Shown in pieces: positions 44,876 to 56,985 of a DNA stretch of 64,000 bases (position 1 is its first letter; every line of letters begins with the position of its first letter). The notes beneath the pieces are model-generated. The model did not search any database, was not told the DNA's origin, and worked only from the letters and a program-made list of their open reading frames with translations. Where the stretch lies: assembly GCA_027257055.1 (NCBI GenBank), contig JAPVLO010000007.1, forward strand, positions 5,642,001 to 5,706,000. The letters are read 5' to 3'. This stretch comes from Cephalopachus bancanus. Taxonomy: Eukaryota > Chordata > Mammalia > Primates > Tarsiidae. A program made the position numbers and the translations under genes.

Positions 44876-45106
44876 TTTTATAGCAGTGGTTCTCACCTGG
44901 GAAAGGAGCAGTTTGCTCCCCGAGGACATTTGGCAATGTCTGGAGACATTTTTGGTGGTCACCCTTGGAGGGGTGATGCAGGCACCTGCTGGGTAGAGGA
45001 CAGGGATGTTGCTAGTCATCCTGAAAAGCTTAGCATGGTGCTCCAAGCAACATGGAACTATCTGGTCTAAAATGTCAACACTGCCAGGGAAAACCATGGT
45101 TTATAG
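44876..45106 (+). mobile_element. MER5A hAT-Charlie MITE with 8-bp target duplication
   Basis: Body 44884-45098: CAGTGGTTCTCACCTGGG, 'ggacatttggcaatgtctggagacatttttggtggtcac', 'ctgctgggtagaggacagggatgttgctagtcatcct', ending near AAACCATGG. TTTTATAG and GTTTATAG flank it, the 8-bp duplication expected of hAT elements. Confidence 0.93.
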
Positions 45107-45376
45107 TGACTCACAGTTGTAATATGATGAAATTAATTTGAAAATGTCCACTCTAACAGACAAAATCAGGGCACTGAAAGCACTTTATTAAGAAAATGTT
45201 TTCCTGGCCCTCTTGATTGTCAACAAAACTCCCAAGTCCCAGGAAAATTCCAGGTAAGGCCAGTTCGTGAACCACTTCCCTAGATGATGCAACGGTGACT
45301 CTTTTTTGTTAGGTTGCAGAATTCTAGAATGAGATTCTTCTCCCTTTCTATACATTCCATGACTTTAGTTTTATAG

Positions 45377-45813
45377 ATGATGGTTAATGTTATGTGTCAA
45401 CCCGACTGAGCCATGGGACGCCCAGACATTTGGTCAAACGCTATTCTGGATGTGTTTGTGCAGGAATTTCTGGATGAAATTGTGGATAGAGTAAAGGAGA
45501 CGGTCTCCCCTGTGTGTGTGGGCCACATCAGTCCACTGGAGGCCTGAGGAGGACAGAATGTCTGCCTTTCCCTCTAGTAAGATGGAGTTCTTCCTGCCTG
45601 GTTGCCTGAAGCTGGGACCTCAGACTTTTTCTGTCTCTGGACTCTGAGTCAGCAGTTCTCCTCAGGTCTTCAGAAGATATGCTCTCAACATGGAGCCAAA
45701 TCATCAGCTCCCTGGGTCTCTAGCTTGTGGGTCTTGGTTCTTGTCAACCTCTATAATCATGCGAGTAAATTCCTTTGAATAACTCCCTTTCTATATATTT
45801 TTCTTTGTATGTA

Positions 45814-45862
<49 letters not shown>

Positions 45863-45900
45863 CCTGTCGACTCTCTTTTTCTGGAGAGCCCTGGCTGACA
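45377..45900 (+). mobile_element. MLT2-like ERVL LTR
   Basis: 'gatggttaatgttatgtgtcaacccgactgagcc', 'gcccagacatttggtcaaacgctatt', 'cctctataatcatgcgagtaaattcctttgaataa' and the terminal 'tttttctggagagccctggctgac' match the MLT2 layout. An AC microsatellite (45815-45860) has grown where this family has a TATA-rich stretch. Confidence 0.8.
45815..45860. repeat. (AC)23 microsatellite inside the LTR
   Basis: Uninterrupted AC dinucleotides. Confidence 0.98.
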
Positions 45901-46514
45901 GGCACACATGCACCTTTGAATCACATCTCTTTTACTTCTGCGTGTGCCTCGCTCTTTCCTTGTGCTTTGTCTCTGGTCACGTGCAGTAGGCATGGCTTCT
46001 GTTTTTGTTTTATCATCAGAACTCTTATGGAAGGCCCAGTCACCTCCCTTTGCACTTCCTTGTCCCATCCTCAACCTCATCTAGTGATGAGTCAGGGATC
46101 CATGTGTCACTCCAGAAATGAAATGAAATAATACAACCTAAGTAGATGTGCAATTGAATAAGAAATCATAAAGGTCACTTGAAAGGAAAGCAGTTGATGG
46201 TGCAATAGGCATTTCAGAGCAAAGTGCTCAGCTACGACCCCTGGGAAGCAACGGTGGAGGATCAGAGGCTCCTGCGACATCTGGGTGGAGGTAGCACCCA
46301 TGAGGGCAGAGTGGGTGCCCATGTGCCCCTCGGTAGCTCCCACCCACCATGCTGCCAGAAAGGTGACTCTCCAAGAGGAAAAGCAACTCTGGGGAAGTCC
46401 CACCCTCCCTTCCAAAAATAAAATACAAAATGATTCACCTAGAATAATGTTACTGGAAAATCCAGTATGAGTTACAAATGCTTTGTGTTCACGGCAAACC
46501 AGCATAGGACCCTA
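45901..46514. other. Unassigned sequence
   Basis: A 132-codon minus-strand frame (46107-46505) and several overlapping ones have no recognisable domain. Confidence 0.4.
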
Positions 46515-46835
46515 GGCTCAGATGATTAATTAATTATTTATTTGTATGTTTGCTTTTAGTTGCCCAGGCTGGAATGCAGTGGCGTGATTATAGTTCACTG
46601 CACCCTAAGGCTCAAGTGATCCTTCTGCCTCAGCCTCCCGAGTTGCTGAGATCACAGGCACGAGTCACTGTGCCCAGCTAATTAAAACATACATTTTTCA
46701 GAGATCCAGTCTTGCAACATTGCCCAGGATGGTCTCCAACTCCTGGCCTCAAGTGATCATCCTGCCTTGGCCTCCCAAAGTGCTGAGATTATAAGCATGA
46801 GCCATTATGCCCCACCGGCTGAGATCATTATTAAC
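46515..46835 (-). mobile_element. Older Alu SINE (minus) with diverged target duplication
   Basis: A diverged reverse Alu at about 46537-46816 with anthropoid-like bases ('cagtggcgtgattatagttcactgcaccc', 'cctcccaaagtgctgagatta'). GGCTCAGATGATTAATTAAT (46515) and GGCTGAGATCATTATTAAC (46817) flank it. It predates the lineage-specific Alus. Confidence 0.88.
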
Positions 46836-48344
46836 GGGCTTCTTCCCTCTTGACTCTCTGACTGGACATTTAAATGTCACGGGGAGTGGGCAAAGGTCTT
46901 AACTGTGCAAGGCAGTCCCTGACTCCCCTGACCCTCTTGCCAATGCCAGAAGCACCCTCTGATTATTGTGTCATGGAAGGCACAAAGCTCTCTGTGGTTC
47001 CACTGAGGCCCAGTGAGTAGGCACCTTTCCTAAGGTCAAATGCTGAGGCTACACTTCCTGCTGGGGCGGTGAGGAGGAGACCTGGAGATCTGCATGTATA
47101 ATACTTCAAGCTGAGGCATAAAGAGCTGATCTTTAGGAGAGGAGAGGCAGCTGCTCTTTTAGCGTCCCTGAGTCCCATTGTCCCTGTGAGACTCTGTTGC
47201 TAGACTTAGAGGTACAGGAAACAATGATTCTATTATGCCTGAGGTGTTATGAGTTCAGTTTCTGTCATTGCAACCAAAGAAGTTATCAGTAGCCAATGTT
47301 ACAATAAATCTCCCACCAGAATTAAAAGTATTAGGATGCTCAGAGTTACAGCTTTGAACAAAAGCGTCCTCACCCCAATCTTTCATTGCCCCAAAGTTCC
47401 CCCATGATACATATTTCAAATACAACTAACAGGCCGCACTGAAACTCGTCACTTTGGTTTTGTTCAATGATTTGGAGGCGAGCTTTCCTCGGGTCATATT
47501 TTCAGACCCAATATCAATGAGTATTCACACTTATTTTCATAAAACCTCCACAAATCAATCCAGTGGTAGACGTGACCCAGGATCAGTCACCATGTTTGAA
47601 GTCACAAGAAGTGCCCGTTTTATTACAGAACTGATGCTTCATCAACAATTCCTTCAGAGAATGTGTATTAATATTTTAATGCAGAGAGAACGCCAAGAAG
47701 ACAAAAGTCCTGTTGTAGATGCCTTGGAGTGAGAACACCATCGCCACATGAAAATGGGCTCTGGAAATGGGCGACAGCTGTTCATGGATGAAAAGGAATC
47801 TGAAGAATCTGAGCCACAGGGAGGTGGGTCGGCAGAGTGCTCATGTTGCCTGGCTCTGTGTGTACAGTGCTGGCGTTTGTTTCTCAGAAAGATTATTCTA
47901 AATCCCCTATCCTTGATTGCATCTCTGCATTGGTAAAAGGTAAATTCATCTTTAAATACATTCAGCATTATCAGTTTAACCTTCTAGCACGATACGTGTG
48001 CTGAAGCCACATCTGCGCCTCCCAAAGAATACTGTGTTCCTTCTGATAACGCGATAATGAGAGGTCCTGCCAGAGGGTCCCCGGATGCCATGGAAGTGAA
48101 CACCATGTTTTCTAATCCTTCCACAAGAACCAGGGGAAAGATTATGAGAATTTTCTCCAGGTTTCTTCTGCTGATAATTAACCACTGTGCAGAAAACTGG
48201 TGCCAAGTGAGCATTTTGAGAATTTTGCTTTGAAATGAAATGTAATTTGCAAAGGTGCTCATGAGAAATCGGCGATGCTTGTGTCTACACACCGCATTGT
48301 ATGTAATGTCAGAATTATAGAAGGAGAATATAATCACACTGCTC

Positions 48345-48397
<53 letters not shown>

Positions 48398-49666
48398 AAT
48401 GTGTTTTAAAACTGGAGTGAGAAGAGCTACTTTTTTAAAAAATGAAATTGTCTGAAGTTTAAAAATCACAACGGCAAAACTCCTATATAGACAAGACCAT
48501 AACATGCCCGGGAAACACACAGCCTATTTTCAGCAATGTAAATAGTACTTAGGAATCTGTGTGTATTGCTTAGCCGTGAAAATACTGTGGGCATATTTTA
48601 ATTCTGTAATAAACATCTTCACAGGAGAGGGTTTCTCAATAAAGGGCAATTTTCTCTCTCTTCTGAAGACCAGAATCCAAACACATCACTGGAACCAGGT
48701 AGACATCTTTCACGTTCTCAACAAACTTGGGGATTTTCCCAGAAAAGTAAAAATAAACATGTGAATCAGGTGCTCAGTAACTTCCCTAATGGAAATGTTG
48801 ACTGTGCCTCTTAAGAACAAGTTTCTTCAACATTCATCCAGATGTTTTGATACCTGTTTGAGCGCAGCTAAGCTCCTGCCTGCTTTCTTAGTAAAAGGGT
48901 GTTTTTCATGGAGTTCAGCATGAAGCAGTTGCTATTCTCAACACCTCCACTTCTCCTGCATTGCATGATATCTAAAAATATTTGAAGCTCCTTTTTGTAT
49001 CTTGAATATGTCTTTTTTTTAAAATTGAGTCTCTGAGTGCATTTCTGGAACAGAGAACTGTGGAACCTTTTTTTCTTGTTACTGGTTTTCTGAAAATGAT
49101 TGTATCTGTGGAGAATCTGAGACCAGGAAAGGAGAAAGTCTTTTGGAGCCTTAAATGAGGTCCTTGATTATAACAAGTTACACAGAATCTGCTGATGTTT
49201 CAGTTTGGGGCTGTGTCTTAGCCCCTGGGCTGCTGGGGTGATAATTGGCCTCAGCCTTCACCTTGGAATCAAGACTTCAGTTTCCAAAATCTGGCTCTGG
49301 TCTTCCCCAGAGAGAGACAAGAACCTCTTCGTAATGAAAATTGCTGCCTTCCCAGTGGCCCCTGGGGTGAGCCTCTCAACCCTCCACATACATCCTCATG
49401 GGTGAGAGCTGACCTGAGGGCAAAGGACCAATTCCCCAGAGAAACCTTGGTTGTCCTCTGATGCATCTCCCTCTCTCTACTCAGAGTCCACATTTAACTG
49501 CAAATCAGAGTCAGCAAATGGCACTGAGCATCTGGATCCAGCAGACCCTGAAGCCCAGATCTTCCTCTGCATTTTCTGTCTGTCAAACATATAATCTCTC
49601 TGTGCTGTGCCTAAGTGGATTTGAAGTCTGGTCCCCATCACCTGCACCTTTAAAGGACTGGCTATT
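46836..49666. other. Repeat-poor anonymous sequence
   Basis: About 2.8 kb with a GT microsatellite but no recognised interspersed repeat apart from a possible MIR trace at 46990-47060. Frames include 47454-47732 (92 codons, plus) and 47984-48337 (117 codons, minus), neither with a recognisable domain. Confidence 0.45.
48350..48395. repeat. (GT)23 microsatellite
   Basis: Uninterrupted TG dinucleotides. Confidence 0.98.
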
Positions 49667-49852
49667 CAGCGCTTCTCAAACTTGAGTAGGCCCCGGGGCC
49701 ACCTGGGGGCCTTACCTAAATACAGATTGTTGGGCTCCACACCCTGCGCTTCTGATTCTGCAGATCTAGGATTGGACCTGAGAATATGCATTTCTACCAA
49801 GCTCCCAGATAAAGCTGATACTCTGGTGTGAGGGTCACACTGAGAAACACTG
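49667..49852 (+). mobile_element. hAT-Charlie MITE (MER5-related)
   Basis: Begins CAGCGCTTCTCAAACTTGAG and ends CTGAGAAACACTG, imperfect inverted termini of the CAGTGGTTCTCA type. The interior has 'gggctccacaccctgcgcttctgattctgcagatct' and 'gagaatatgcatttctacc'. No clear target duplication. Subfamily not fixed. Confidence 0.75.
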
Positions 49853-49909
49853 CCTCGATTCAGCCTATGCCCTCTGACTACTGTGAGAATCACAGGAGCA
49901 AGGGCCTAA

Positions 49910-50310
49910 ATTGTCTGTGAGGTGTAACAGGTCACCACAAATGCAGCAACTTGAAGCAGCCAGCACTTATTATCTCATGGCCCATTTTCATAGGCAAGAG
50001 TCAGCTTCCAGCAGAGCTGGATCTCCCGCTCAAGGCCTCCCAGGGCTGCACTGAGGTGTTGGTTGGGCTGTGTTCCCCTCTGGAGCTAGGTCCTCTTCCC
50101 AGTTCACATGGCTGTGGGTGAGATTCGGTTTTTTCCATCTATAGGACCGAGGTCTCTGTTTTACTGCTGTCTGTTGGCTGAGAACAGTCCTCAAGTCTTA
50201 GAGGTGTCAGCCTCTCATGGACCCTCTTACGGCTTGGCAACTTCTCCACAGCAAGCTGGAGACCTCCCAGCACAGTCGGTGAAGACAGAGTCCCTGTGCA
50301 GTGCAATGTG
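49910..50310. repeat. Ancient interspersed repeat, LTR-like, family uncertain
   Basis: 'aggtgtaacaggtcaccacaaatgcagcaacttgaagcagc', 'cacttattatctcatggcccattttcatagg', 'cagcagagctggatctcccgctcaagg' and 'ctggagctaggtcctcttccc' resemble a common old mammalian repeat. Confidence 0.4.
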
Positions 50311-50311
50311 A

Positions 50312-50960
50312 TTGACTGACACAGGACCCAGGGACCCCAAGTTGGGGTCTGGCCCAAAAAGCTATGTGAGTTCTTGGTTTCCTGCAAGAAAGAATTCAAG
50401 TGAGACCCTGGAGCAAAGCGAAAGCAAATTTGTTATGAAGTGTAACAGAGAACAGACTCCTCCATAGCCAGGCAGCCCTGTACGTGGTTGGGTTTTTATT
50501 TTTATAGGTATTTCTTGATTTTATATTAAGCAGGGGGTGGGATATTCATGAAGCTCTTGGGAAAGGGGTGGAGATTTTTAAGCACCTAGCCTCCTCCCAG
50601 TTTTTTACTATAAATAGGTAAAGTCATGGCTGATGGGTGTGTCCTCTGGCATGTTGATGTATTATCATGAGCATGTAATGGGGCAAGGCGGGCAGTAGGC
50701 AACATGGTTACCATATTGGTTCTTGCTGGCTCTAACTTCTTAACCACATCCGTTTCCCGCTCCCGCCACCATGGAATCTCAGAAAACCAGACTATTCACA
50801 TGTCTAGAAAAACTGTCTCAATCTCCTGTCCTAAGAAATTAACCTTATTGTTTATCCCAGAATACGTGTCCTGCAGAACTCCTGTCTCATGTGGAACACC
50901 CTGACTCCTGTGCCACGTTGTATTGGTTGGAAGTGACTCAGGGGTTCCACCCACGTCATG
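50312..50960 (-). mobile_element. ERV1-type LTR (minus), probable
   Basis: 'cacaggacccagggaccccaagttggggtc', 'ttgcaagaaagaattcaagtgagaccctggagcaaagcgaaagcaa' type blocks, then 'tatttcttgattttatattaagcagggggtggg' and 'ggcatgttgatgtattatcatgagc', are laid out as a class I endogenous retroviral LTR in reverse. Borders are approximate and no viral genes adjoin it. Confidence 0.55.
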
Positions 50961-53900
50961 TTCAAGGTGAGGAAAGATTACACAAGGGCGAGACTCCTGG
51001 GGTCATCTTAGGATTCTGTTTGCCCTGGAGATTCTATGGCAGGTTCTTGGGATACTCACAGGATCATGTGATAACTTCAGTTCATGGCAGGTGCTACTAA
51101 TATTAATTCAGATGGCGATTAAGTTATTCTGAGGGTTTGATACCCAGGAAAGCAATGGGGAAGCATGGGGGAGAGCCAATCCCATGTTCATGTCTGTGTA
51201 CATGGGGCGCAACCCTGAATGTTTCTGCTTGCAGACAAGGAGCTCAACGGCACCACCCATAGAAAAGCAGAGAGTCAGAGTTAACTAGGCCAGAGATAAA
51301 ATCCAAAGTCATGCGCTCGGAGCCAGGGCTGAGGCCAGGCTGCCCAGAGGCATGGTGGGCACCGTAGTGTACAAGGAAAATAAAACAAGTGACAAATTTG
51401 TCAGTAATTCCTCACTGCAGGCAAAGTGCAAATGCCTGGCAAGAAAAGTGCATGTGGTGGGGGAAAAAAAGGTGAATATGAAGCAATCTCTTTCTCTTCT
51501 ATTTCCCCATTTCTACATAAGCAAGGCCCCAGAAACTATTAATCTGCAACAAGCCAGAAAAGTTTCCAGTCTCCTGGTATGTATGAAGCCACAGGGAACT
51601 GAAGCCACTATCCCTACCCTCTTTCCTCTGCATTTACTAAAATACTGAGAGTTGTTTGTTTCTTTCCTGAAGGAGGGAGTGGGTTAAGAAGTGTCTCTAG
51701 GTATGGGCTCCCATAGAGGACACAGCTGATTTCCAAAGGTGAGATGTGCATTTGATGGAACCCAACATTCAGATGTGGTTTCTTCACTTGCAATTTCCCA
51801 AGTGAAGCTGGCTTAGTTATGGCCACGTTGGCAAATTAGAACGTTCTCTCACATCCGTTCTCGTTATTCCTAGTATTTCAAACCTCGTTGGAGACTATTG
51901 AAAGTGACCAAGAATCTTGCTAATGAGCTGACCCAAGAAAACCTCTCGTTGTGAGTTGGCTTCAGGGCCTTAGAAAAGTTTTGACATCCTCAAGTTTTCT
52001 GAGAGTTCTCAGATTTCCATCTGACAGTTATCCTTACTCGATTTTGTGGGTGGGTGAATACGGAATGACGTTAATACTCCATATACCTACATCTATCCTT
52101 CTATCCATCCACCCACTTAATTTAATCTATCATCTATATGACTTTTCACCTCATAAAACATGTTGCTACTGTATAAAGATCTTAGTGAGAAATTTTCTCC
52201 TTAGTGGGGAGATTTTATCTTTTAACTAATATTACTCACAAGCTCACCCCTTCTGGGCAAAAGGCTGCATTTGCTCCCAAAATTCACACTCAACAATGCT
52301 GTGAATTTGTTTAAACAATTCAATCCTAAAAGTACAGGGTTTTGCTTCTTTGCCATTCATTATATTTTTCTTCAAAATGCTCTGTGCCATCTATGTCTAC
52401 ATATTCATTTGTGTAACCCGATAATGATAGTGAATACATGAATTCCATTTTTGTATCATGGTGGTTGATTTAAGTAATAGAGTTTCAGGAATAGGATGGC
52501 TCCACTCAAGGAACCTCCAGCTCGATGCTCATGTAGTTGACTCTGTTATTTCTCCATAAACTTATCAGTGAGGAGGAAGGGCTGAGAGCATGAATGCTGG
52601 TTTCAGGAGACCATGGATGATCTTAGGAAAGGCACTTGGCCCTAATAGGACTCCTTTATCCATTAAGTGGAGCTGAAAGTGGCCCCTCACACTCAGGGCA
52701 CATGGACATTGTTAACCGCCAAGCTGCAACTCACAACGATGGGTTCATGCAATGAGCACCTCATGCTGCTGTGATCAGAACCCCTTGACTCATGATGCCA
52801 TACACTGCTGGGTGCCTTCTTACATCATGTCACCCCCTTCTTAGTTCAGAAAACCCCTTTCTGTTCAGGCAGCTACATGCTGAGGGAGAGTGGGCCCTGC
52901 TACCCAAGCATTCCCATCTAAGCATCATTCCCACTTGCCACTTGTGAGGGGTGAGCATGTGACCACTTCTGACACATGAGGAAAGACAGTTGGGAAGACT
53001 CAGGTGTCCCTTACCTGATGGAAAAAGGGGTGGAGAAGCTGCTTCTTCCTCCTTTCTGTCTGGAATATGGTTCTGGGTGGATGGGACATTTGAAGCTGTG
53101 CAAACACAGGGGAGCAAGCCCCAGGACTATCCACCACATGGAAGAGGAGGAATAGAGGAGAAGCCTGAGTCCTTGATGGGCCACCGCATCATGACTATGA
53201 TGCTCTCCAAACTCTTTGTTATGAGAGATTCTGTTTCTTGCAACTGGATATATACTAACAGAATCACACAGCTATGCCTTTTTTCTCTAACCTGGTACTA
53301 TCCCGCTTCTACTAGTATTATCCCCTCCATCTCCTGGAAATACTTCTATGTTCAGAGCCCAAGAAATATGACTGATCCCTTCAGAGCTGGCCCCTCTCCA
53401 TCCGCAGCAACCAGGATCCAAGAGGCTGAAAGAGAGAGCCCAGAAGGAGAGTGTAAATTAAGAAAACTCAGCTTCCCAGTTTCTCCAGGCAGTGCTTTCT
53501 CCCTCTTGAGCTCTCTGAATCTTTCAAATGTTTGCCTTGGCTCTTAATGAAGTCCTTACTTGGGCAAATTGCCTAGAGGATTCAGTTGAAAACTTGACCC
53601 AAGAAACTTCCTTAATTAGAAATAATGTAATTAATAACTAGGCTTATATAGGCTAATAATTCAACTCTGGCTTAAAATGAAACTTTTCAAGACTCGGGGG
53701 AAAGGGTTATTTTTTGTTTGCCCATAAAGATGAGTGCATCTTCTCATTTCTAAAAAACAGGTTGCTGAAGGTAACTAACTCCAGGACCAGTACATTAGGA
53801 TACTTAATAAATGTTTGATAACATAATAAACAATAAGTTTGACACATTTTAAGAATTTAGGAAGCAATGAATACAAAAAGGAAGACATTAGGGTATCCTG

Positions 53901-54099
53901 ACTTGGGAGCTGGGGGAGGTGGTATTGGGGTTTCAGAGAGGCTTCTCCAATATCGACCCATTGTTTTGGCATAGGCAGGTGGTCAAGGTCAACATCAACA
54001 GTTGACATGGTGTACCCTGCACAAGGTGGGAGCTATAGTGCTTTATCTCTGTGGTCTTCCTCCCCCAAGTCCAAGTTCCAGTCTAGTCATAGGAAAAAA
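50961..54099. other. Anonymous sequence
   Basis: About 3.1 kb with no gene. A MIR trace may lie at 52580-52690 ('gagcatgaatgctggtttcagg', 'ggcacttggcccta', 'atccattaagtgg'). The 185-codon frame at 52990-53547 is low in recognisable content and has no domain I know. Confidence 0.4.
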
Positions 54100-54480
54100 A
54101 ATCAGACAAAAGGCAGTTGAGGGACAGTCTATAAAATACCTGATCAGTACTTCTCAAAACTGTCAAAGTCATCAAAAATAAGGGAAATTGGAGACACTGT
54201 CCCAACCAAGAGGTTAAGAAGAGATGACAGATAAATGCAATGTGAATGGGAGTCTGGGACAGAAAAGGGACATTAGATATATGATTAAAGTATGGACTTA
54301 ATAACCACGTATTGACATGAGCTCCTTAATAGTAACAGATGTACCATGCCAATGTAAGATAGTAACACCAGCAAAAATGGGAACTGGGGTCTATGGGGAC
54401 TCTGCACTCTCCACAACTTTTCTATAAATATAAATCTCTGCTAGCATAAAAAAATTTATTTAAAAATATATACTGAGCCT
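54100..54480 (+). mobile_element. Old L1M 3' end (plus)
   Basis: 'ctataaaatacctgatcagtacttctcaaaactgtcaaagtcatc', 'gacagataaatgcaatgtgaatggg', 'cagaaaagggacattag' and 'caacttttctataaatataaa' match the terminal 3' UTR of old mammalian L1. Confidence 0.75.
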
Positions 54481-56384
54481 GTCACTCCAATTTTGTTGCC
54501 AGTGACAAAATTGGAGCTTCTAAGTTCAAATTAAAATTTTGGAAAAAAAATTAAAAATTTGTATCTACACTCATAGACTTGGCAGTCTCCCTAAACTTAA
54601 AGATTTTTCTAATGAGATATTGTGATATTAACAAATATCATTTTTATATTGTATAATGGAAAATCTGTATAACATAGTGAATGTTTGTTTTCCAAATGAC
54701 CAACATGATGTTACCAAAGTGTGCATATGTAAATAATTCCTTTAAAGTTTACTCTAGGCCATTGAATTTTAATTTAATAGAATATGAAAAGTTCATTGAT
54801 ACAACTTTAGGCTTGCATGGTGTTTAACCTTTAAAAAATGACTGCTGTTAAGTTTTGATGTAGTAGCAAGAAAAGAGCATCCATAATGAACTGAAGAGAT
54901 TAGAAAAGATTTTAAAAATCTATCTCCCTTTTCCAATTGTGTATGCATGTGAAGATGTGATTTTCTTTTTTTTTCCCATATATTTCCACCCAAGCAATTT
55001 ATCACAACAGACTGAAGGTAGAAGCAGATGCAAGGACCCAACCCAGCATCCTTGGATGGTTTAATCTCCCCAACAAAACTGTATCCCCAATCTCCCTTCA
55101 GAGTAAACTTCAGGATAGATTCAGATTTATTCTCACGTTCATAATTAATTCCACTCTACTGGAATTGCTCATTGATGCAATGAGATGATTAATATATCTG
55201 ACTCTTATATAAGGCAGCTAGACTTGAATTTTGAGACAGCCAATTATGAGCCCTGCATTGTTGTTCAAATTGCTTAAGCTTTCCCAGCCTCAGCTTCCTT
55301 ATTTGCAAAAAGCAGAAGATCACAGGGTGAACCACAAAGTCTCATCCCAAATTTTATGTAGGATAAAGTCCATAAATAAATATATGCTTACATATATGTT
55401 ACATACACAGTATTGTTACAAGTATTTATTAAGGAAAAAAAAACTTGGAATTATCATTTGGAGGGTGGGCGCCTTGTAGAACAGGCTTCCTCCATGAAGC
55501 AAATGTTTTAGGAACCCATCAGCATCAGTGTACCAGCTAGCATTGTTGTGAGAGGCTGCATTGTTTCAGTGAATTTTCTTTTGGAGATTCTTTCAATGCA
55601 TTTGCCCATTTCATGATGAGTGATTTATGAGTGTACCTGTCCACACCACATAGAGTGTTCAGCAGTTTTTGACCGAAAATGGCATGGCCTCCATGCCGCA
55701 CCCTCCCTTTTCACCGAATCTTGCCCCAAGTGATTTTTTTTTTAGTTTGTTTCCCTGAATGAAAAAGTCCTTAAAGGGAAGAGTTTTGTTGATGTGGGAG
55801 AGGTGAAACAAAAAATGGTAGATGCACTGAAAGACATCAATACTGATGAGTTTAAAAACTGTTTTGAGTAGAGGAAAAAGTATTTCAATAGGTGTAGTGT
55901 ATCAAACAAAGAGTACCCTGAAGGAGTTTAACATTTAAACATGTATGAATACACAGTTTTTAATAAATAAATTCTTTTGGGGGGATACCCCCATATATAG
56001 CTATTTTATGTTCATATATATACTTATATATGTATGGTATATACAATGTAGTTGCATTCATTTATGTATTTGTTTGTGTGAATATATGTTTGCTATGTGT
56101 CTGTGTCCATATATGACATGTTTGCATTCGTATGTCTGTTATTACTATTTCTGTGCCATTTCACTATGAGGTCTGGCCAGTGGAGCGTTGTCTTGGGTGC
56201 CCGGTACACAGCTTGACTCAAAGTGAGTCTTCAGTAAGTAGTAACTTGAGTTACATTGAAGGTAGAGTTCTGCTAAACACACACACACACATGCACACAC
56301 AAACATACACACACACAACGTGTCACTGACAACAAATACTGTCAGCTATTTTTCTTGAAGTGACAGGTTCACTTAGCTTGTATT
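54481..56384. other. AT-rich anonymous sequence with a MIR trace
   Basis: A MIR-like segment lies at about 55225-55370 ('cccagcctcagcttccttatttgcaaaa'). An imperfect CA repeat lies at 56276-56319. The rest is unassigned. Confidence 0.45.
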
Positions 56385-56985
56385 TTTAAATACACTTTTA
56401 ATTTTATTTTAGCAGAGATTTAGATTTACAGAAAAGCTGTGAAGAGTGCAGAGTCCCTCTATACCCCTGTTCTTTCCTTTCTACACGAACTTTTAGAAAA
56501 AGTTTTATTGAAATATAGTTGACATGCAGAAATTTGCACGTATTTAATGTGTGCATTTTCATAAGTTGGAACATATGTATACACCTGTGGTATCATCACA
56601 AAATCAATGTGTGAAACACTTCTGTTATCTCTCAAACATTCCTTTTGTTCTTTTATGGGATTTTTTTTTTTACTCGTGAGAACACTGAACGTGAGATCTG
56701 TTACTCTAAACATGCCCTAACATGCACAGTGCAGCGTCGGTAATTGCAGGTATGTGTGATGTAGCCGATCCTCAGAACTCATGCTTCTTGCTTAATTGGT
56801 ACTTTATACTCATTGAGCGAGCGATGATTTGCCACTTCCCTGTCCCCAGCCCCCACAGCAGAAATGAACCCAGAAGATGTTATGCTGAGTGAAGTGAGTT
56901 GAATGCAGATCCCATTCACATGCAGCGTCCATAGCAGTTGAACTCCTAGAAACAGAGAGGAGGTTGGTGGTTTGTCTGTGATTTC
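56385..56985 (-). mobile_element. Old L1 3' end with 5' inversion (twin priming)
   Basis: 56488-56860 is a reverse-strand L1 3' UTR ('ttttattgaaatatagttgacatgc', 'cccctgtccccagccccc' region). 56862-56985 is forward-strand sequence just upstream of it in L1 ('gaagatgttatgctgagtgaagtgag', 'gttgaactcctagaaacagagagg'). The segment 56385-56480 ('gcagagatttagatttacagaaaagctg') looks like a different, older L1 piece. Confidence 0.75.

Noticed and set aside
52990..53547. 185-codon frame as a possible gene
   Set aside because: No domain, no start or splice context, and a competing minus-strand frame covers part of it.
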